From positions 1 through 59,717 of the forward strand of contig JANQMX010000031.1 in NCBI GenBank assembly GCA_028279885.1: a stretch of DNA of 59,717 bases, given 5' to 3'. The notes beneath the pieces were generated by a model. It did not search any database. It was not told the origin of the DNA and saw only the letters and a list, made by a program, of their open reading frames with translations. Each line of letters opens with the position of its first letter. The stretch's first letter is position 1. The translations under genes and the position numbers were made by a program. Source of the DNA: Rhodovibrionaceae bacterium. Its GTDB lineage: Bacteria > Pseudomonadota > Alphaproteobacteria > Kiloniellales > DSM-21159. Of this stretch, positions 56,463 through 59,717 are shown piece by piece.

Positions 56463-57154
56463 TGAGCACGGCTGAGATTGTCGCTGACGCGCCCGCCGTC
56501 ATGTCGCCCAAGGAGATCATCGCCCGCCGGGTGGCGCAGGAGGTCGAGCCCGACAGCCTGGTCAATCTCGGCATCGGCCTGCCCAGCCTGGTGGCCAACT
56601 ACCTGCCGGAGGAGGTGAACGTCTTCTTCCAGGCGGAGAACGGCGTGATCGGCCTCGGGGCCCGCCCGCCCGAGGGCATGGAGGACGTCAACCTGACCGA
56701 CGCGGGCGGCGGCTTCGTCACCGCCGTGCCGGGTGCCGCCTCCATCGACAGCGCCATGAGCTTCGGCCTGATTCGTGGCGGCCATCTCGACATGACCGTG
56801 CTTGGCGGCCTGCAGGTCGATGAGCGCGGCTACCTCGCCAACTGGATGGTGCCGGGCAAGATGGTACCGGGCATGGGCGGCGCCATGGACCTGGTCTCCG
56901 GCGCCAAGCGCGTGGTGGTGGCCATGGTTCACACCGCCAAGGGCAACCACAAGATCGTGCCCGAATGCACCCTGCCGCTGACCGCCGCCCGCCGGGTCAG
57001 CCTGATCGTCACCGAGATGGCGGTGATCGAGCCCACCGAGGACGGCCTGGTGCTGCGCGAGCGCGGCCCCGGCGTCTCGGTCGAAGACATCGTGGCGGCG
57101 ACCGGCGCCACCCTCATCGTCGAGGGCGACATCCCGGAGATGCGGTTGGCTTAG
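56462..57154 (+). CDS. CoA-transferase subunit B
   Basis: 230 aa. The catalytic Glu lies in FFQAENGVIGLG near residue 60. VNLGIGLPSLVANYLP and GGHLDMTVLGGLQVDERGYLANW are typical of AtoA/ScoB. Forms a heteromer with the preceding subunit (stop and start overlap). No acetyl-CoA acetyltransferase is adjacent, so the physiological substrate is open. Confidence 0.94.
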   Translation: MSTAEIVADAPAVMSPKEIIARRVAQEVEPDSLVNLGIGLPSLVANYLPEEVNVFFQAENGVIGLGARPPEGMEDVNLTDAGGGFVTAVPGAASIDSAMSFGLIRGGHLDMTVLGGLQVDERGYLANWMVPGKMVPGMGGAMDLVSGAKRVVVAMVHTAKGNHKIVPECTLPLTAARRVSLIVTEMAVIEPTEDGLVLRERGPGVSVEDIVAATGATLIVEGDIPEMRLA

Positions 57155-57212
57155 GGCGGCGGTGGTGGTCGCTCACCCTATTCTGTCACCCTCCGGCTAG
57201 GCCGCCCCTCCT

Positions 57213-57308
57213 CTTGTCATCCCGGCCGCGTTAGCGAGCCGGGAACCATGGTGAGGCCTGCGCCCGGCTTCGACATGGCCCCCGGCTCAAGGCCGGGGTG
57301 ACGACAAG
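57213..57308. repeat. Palindromic intergenic repeat, copy 1
   Basis: CTTGTCATCCCGGC at the left end is nearly mirrored by GCCGGGGTGACGACAAG at the right. The inside contains a GAGCCGGGAACCATGG block shared with copy 2. It belongs to the 'GTCATCCCGGCC...GAGCCGGGATCCATGG' type of repeat common between alphaproteobacterial genes. Non-coding. The gap 57155-57537 is mostly made of these two copies. Confidence 0.75.
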
Positions 57309-57339
57309 TGGTGCGGAAATGGATGCGGGCCTTCTCGGA

Positions 57340-57439
57340 CTGTCATCCCGGCCAAGGGCGAAGCCCGCGAGCCGGGATCCATGGTTAGGCCTGACGCGGG
57401 CCGATGAACGGATGCTCGTGTCAAGCACGAGCATGACAG
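57340..57439. repeat. Palindromic intergenic repeat, copy 2
   Basis: Opens CTGTCATCCCGGCC and closes with ATGACAG (perfect 7-bp ends). It holds GAGCCGGGATCCATGGTTAG and a perfect hairpin ATGCTCGTG-TCAAG-CACGAGCAT (57412-57434). The hairpin could end the CoA-transferase transcript or stabilise its 3' end. Confidence 0.75.
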
Positions 57440-57537
57440 TTTGAGGGGACGTCCGGGCAGACATGCGCGCCCGCCATTGGCATCGCTGCATCCAGAGAGC
57501 TACGCTTTATCCGCTCTCAGGATAAGGCCACTCGCTC

Positions 57538-58419
57538 ATGCAACTCCACCCCATCACCGGCGCCATCGGCGCGGAGATCACCGGCATCGACTTGAAGCAG
57601 CCGATCTCGGCCGACCTGGCCGAGGCGCTGCGCCAGGCGCTCGATAGCCACCTGCTGCTGGTCATCCGCGATCAGTTCCTCGACGTGCCGCAGCACCGCG
57701 CCCTCGCCCAGGTTTTCGGCCGCCCGGCGGTCAATCCCTACGGCCCCGGCCCGGACGAGCACCCGGAGATGACCTCGGTCATCAAGGAAGCCTCCGAGCG
57801 CACCGGCGTCTTCGGCGGCGGCTGGCACACCGACCTGAGCTTCATCGAAACGCCGCCCAACGGCTCGGTGCTGGCCGCCATCGAGGTGCCGCCCTACGGC
57901 GGCGACACCCTCTGGGCCAATCAGCGCGCCGCCTGGGAGGCCCTGCCCGAGACGCTCAAGGAGCTGCTCGACGGCCGCGACGCCGTCCACGTGGGCAAGC
58001 CCTACGGCATCAAGTGGGCGCCGCCGGTCGAGGAGCAGGCCATGAAGGGCTCGACCAAGCGCGGCGACCCGGAGGCGGACAAGGAGCGCTTTCACCCCGC
58101 CGTCCTGACCCACCCGGTGACCGGCGCCCGCTCGCTCTACGTCAACCCGACCTACACCATGCGTCTCGACGGGATGAACGAAGAGGACAGCCGGCCGATC
58201 CTCAAGCTGCTCTTCGAGCAGTCGACCCTGCCCGAGTTCTGCTGCCGCCTGCGCTGGACCGCCGGGGCCATGGCCATCTGGGACAACTATTCCACCCAGC
58301 ACTACGCCATCAACGACTACCACGGCTTCCGCCGCGAGATGCGCCGCACGACCTTCCAAAGCCGCCCTATCAGCGAGTGGCGGGGATTGGCCGCAAAGAC
58401 ACACTTAACAGCTGCCTAG
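57538..58419 (+). CDS. TauD/TfdA family Fe(II)/2-oxoglutarate dioxygenase
   Basis: 293 aa. Iron triad: WHTDLSF (His and Asp near residue 100) and the late His in NYSTQHYAINDYHGF (about 260). FRREMRRTTF gives the 2-oxoglutarate Arg. Family members release sulfite from taurine or alkyl sulfates, or cleave ethers such as 2,4-D; the substrate here is unknown. GGATAAGG precedes the ATG. No sulfonate transporter adjoins. Confidence 0.9.
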   Translation: MQLHPITGAIGAEITGIDLKQPISADLAEALRQALDSHLLLVIRDQFLDVPQHRALAQVFGRPAVNPYGPGPDEHPEMTSVIKEASERTGVFGGGWHTDLSFIETPPNGSVLAAIEVPPYGGDTLWANQRAAWEALPETLKELLDGRDAVHVGKPYGIKWAPPVEEQAMKGSTKRGDPEADKERFHPAVLTHPVTGARSLYVNPTYTMRLDGMNEEDSRPILKLLFEQSTLPEFCCRLRWTAGAMAIWDNYSTQHYAINDYHGFRREMRRTTFQSRPISEWRGLAAKTHLTAA

Positions 58420-58498
58420 CAGAACGCCCGCACTCAACAGACGCAACAACTGCGCCTCCGTTATCAGCTTAACGCTGATAGCTGAAGGGTAGACTTGG

Positions 58499-59218
58499 TT
58501 ATCGTTCACCAAGTTCGAGCAAACCAGAAGCCTTGCCCGTATCAAAGACGCAGTCCTGACTGCTGCGCCCTTGCCCTTCTCGCACAAGGAGATGCCACCC
58601 TTTTCTGCCTTGGACTGCAGTAAAGTCAGGACTCCCGTTTGTGCCGTTCAAATACAAGGTGACGCCACAATCTGTTTCCCGACAGGATTGGACTCGTCTT
58701 TGTTGGGGAAACAACGGAGTCCATCCAACACACTGCCGCGTATCGTTCTCATCAAAGCCAGGGGCGTCATACATATCGCCTATCAAGTACTCTATCTCAC
58801 CGCCACGGCCAATCACGCTTGCCGTTTCTTCCGCGCCATTCATTGCAACAATGTACCACACATTGTTAACGGGCGCTTCGCCAGGCGTATAAAGAAGAAG
58901 ATATTGGCTATTTAATAATTCTTGGTCTATATCGCCATCCGCCCTGTGCATATCTTCCCATTCATCAAACAAGGGAATAACAAATGCAAATGTATTGATG
59001 CTTGCTATTTTATTAAATATGCTCGTCGTGATAGCATCCCAATTGCCCTCACCTTCGTTGTACACAACAGGCCGCTCCATATACTCAACCTGCTTAACTT
59101 CAGCGGTGTCACACGAAGATAGCAGCACAGCCACCACGGGAAACACATAGAAAATTCGCCAAATTTCTCTGATGTAGACTGTATGCCGCCGAACAACGGC
59201 ACCGAATACTCCAACCAT
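58499..59218 (-). CDS. A+T-rich hypothetical lipoprotein
   Basis: 239 aa, visibly lower in G+C than the flanks. Hydrophobic N-terminal stretch (about 20-33) ends in lipobox VLLSSC (Cys near 36). Mature part has Trp/Tyr-rich segments (NNVWYIVAMNG, IEYLIGDMYDAPGF) and four further Cys, perhaps paired. No family recognised. Its base composition and isolation between a dioxygenase and an oxidoreductase suggest acquisition. Confidence 0.65.
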   Translation of the reverse strand: MVGVFGAVVRRHTVYIREIWRIFYVFPVVAVLLSSCDTAEVKQVEYMERPVVYNEGEGNWDAITTSIFNKIASINTFAFVIPLFDEWEDMHRADGDIDQELLNSQYLLLYTPGEAPVNNVWYIVAMNGAEETASVIGRGGEIEYLIGDMYDAPGFDENDTRQCVGWTPLFPQQRRVQSCRETDCGVTLYLNGTNGSPDFTAVQGRKGWHLLVREGQGRSSQDCVFDTGKASGLLELGER

Positions 59219-59571
59219 AACACGCTCCTAATCTCGCAATAGAAATCCAACCACAATCGAGGCATCTCTTCTTTACACTGATTTGATTTCATGAAAACTA
59301 ATTATAGGTTGTGGCGAGCATATCATCGCTTGACGTTTGCCAAACATTGTCTGCCTTAGCAGCGTTCCGAACTCGACACGAAAGCGACCCTCCCAGCAAC
59401 GTCGGTTGTTCCAGCCTGGGTCACGAAGCCAAACCAGCAATGTCTCCATGTCGAATCGGGGCGCGCATCTGTCGGATCGTGGCCATACGGGCGCCTGAAA
59501 AGCCGCGTAGCGTCGGGGAAATCGAGACCAACGCCCCGCTCCGCATGTGAGCGCATTAGGAGACACCCACC
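59219..59571. other. 353-bp intergenic region with no supported gene
   Basis: The left part (59219-59350) is A+T-rich and carries the promoter side of the lipoprotein gene. The right part is G+C-richer, with no recognisable family in any frame, no strong hairpin and no T-run. It may be a decayed gene remnant. Confidence 0.4.
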
Positions 59572-59717
59572 ATGGCGCTTCCCAGCCACAGCAAGTACCT
59601 CGTGATCGGCGCCGGCATCCACGGCCTATCCACTGCCTGGCACCTGGCGGCCGAGCTCGAGGCCAAGGGCCTCGGGGGCGGCAAGGACGTGCTGGTGCTC
59701 GACAAGACGGCCATCGC
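59572..59717 (+). CDS. FAD-dependent oxidoreductase, DAO/sarcosine oxidase type (partial)
   Basis: Only 48 codons are visible before the window ends. SKYLVIGAGIHGLSTAWHLA is the FAD dinucleotide-binding motif, followed by a DVLVLDK second strand. This fits glycine/D-amino-acid oxidase-fold enzymes that demethylate sarcosine, dimethylglycine and similar. TTAGGAG precedes the ATG. It could act after the creatinase or MttB-like enzyme, but the distance makes this only a suggestion. Confidence 0.8.
   Translation, partial: MALPSHSKYLVIGAGIHGLSTAWHLAAELEAKGLGGGKDVLVLDKTAI

Overview
The window is one continuous stretch of a G+C-rich alphaproteobacterial chromosome. The best guess is a marine or saline Rhodospirillales/Kiloniellales-type organism. 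This rests on the mreB-mreC-mreD-mrdA order, DUF2849 and DUF934 genes inside the sulfite-assimilation operon, a SAM-II-like leader, the NDUFS6-like zinc-finger protein, Stf0 sulfotransferase, dodecin, HutF-type histidine breakdown, and the palindromic repeats at 57.2-57.4 kb. No rRNA, tRNA, CRISPR array, integrase or insertion sequence was found.

Layout. 1-4.5 kb: rod-shape operon mreB-mreC-mreD-mrdA (minus strand, mrdA cut by the window edge). 4.6-6.5 kb: leuA with a leucine-rich leader peptide and mutually exclusive hairpins, which look like an attenuator. 6.6-9.5 kb: Tat-exported aldo/keto reductase, DUF6064 membrane protein and alpha/beta hydrolase, closed by a strong terminator. 9.5-12.4 kb: creatinase, a small unknown gene and ilvC. 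12.5-17.1 kb: GST, crotonase, thiE, pyrE and a non-pyrrolysine MttB-family methyltransferase. 17.2-22.5 kb: SAM-II-like riboswitch, then cysG, DUF2849, cysI, DUF934, cysH and a [2Fe-2S] ferredoxin, a complete route from APS to sulfide. 22.5-26.4 kb: A+T-richer accessory genes (PEP-CTERM lipase, secreted protein, Stf0 sulfotransferase).

26.6-30.3 kb: lone oligopeptide-type binding protein, MATE exporter and an unknown gene. 30.3-36.6 kb: ornithine cyclodeaminase family gene and hutF, hutI, hutG and hutU without hutH. 36.6-41 kb: DUF454 protein, secreted protein, gamma-glutamylcyclotransferase-like protein, hydrolase and formate-THF ligase. 41.2-46.3 kb: class III nucleotide cyclase, 2-hydroxyacid dehydrogenase, dodecin, UspA, a tailed IF-1, a WYL regulator with a clear operator, and a zinc-finger protein. 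46.3-49.8 kb: divergent Rrf2 and cysteine-rich MarR regulators sharing twin operators, DUF6522, haloacetate-dehalogenase-like hydrolase and a tartrate/D-malate dehydrogenase. 50.2-59.7 kb: a soluble chemoreceptor fused to a solute-binding domain, VOC, GNAT, two lipoproteins (DUF4410 and patatin), cupin, a two-subunit CoA-transferase, palindromic repeats, TauD-like dioxygenase, an A+T-rich lipoprotein and the start of a FAD oxidoreductase.

The metabolic theme is use of small nitrogen and methylated compounds: creatine to sarcosine and urea, histidine to glutamate plus formate, and possible betaine or methylamine demethylation. Formate from HutG could feed the one-carbon pool through Fhs. The most interesting items are the leu attenuator, the riboswitch-led sulfite operon with a switchable hairpin, the membrane-less MCP/solute-binding fusion, and the Rrf2/MarR-Cys control region.
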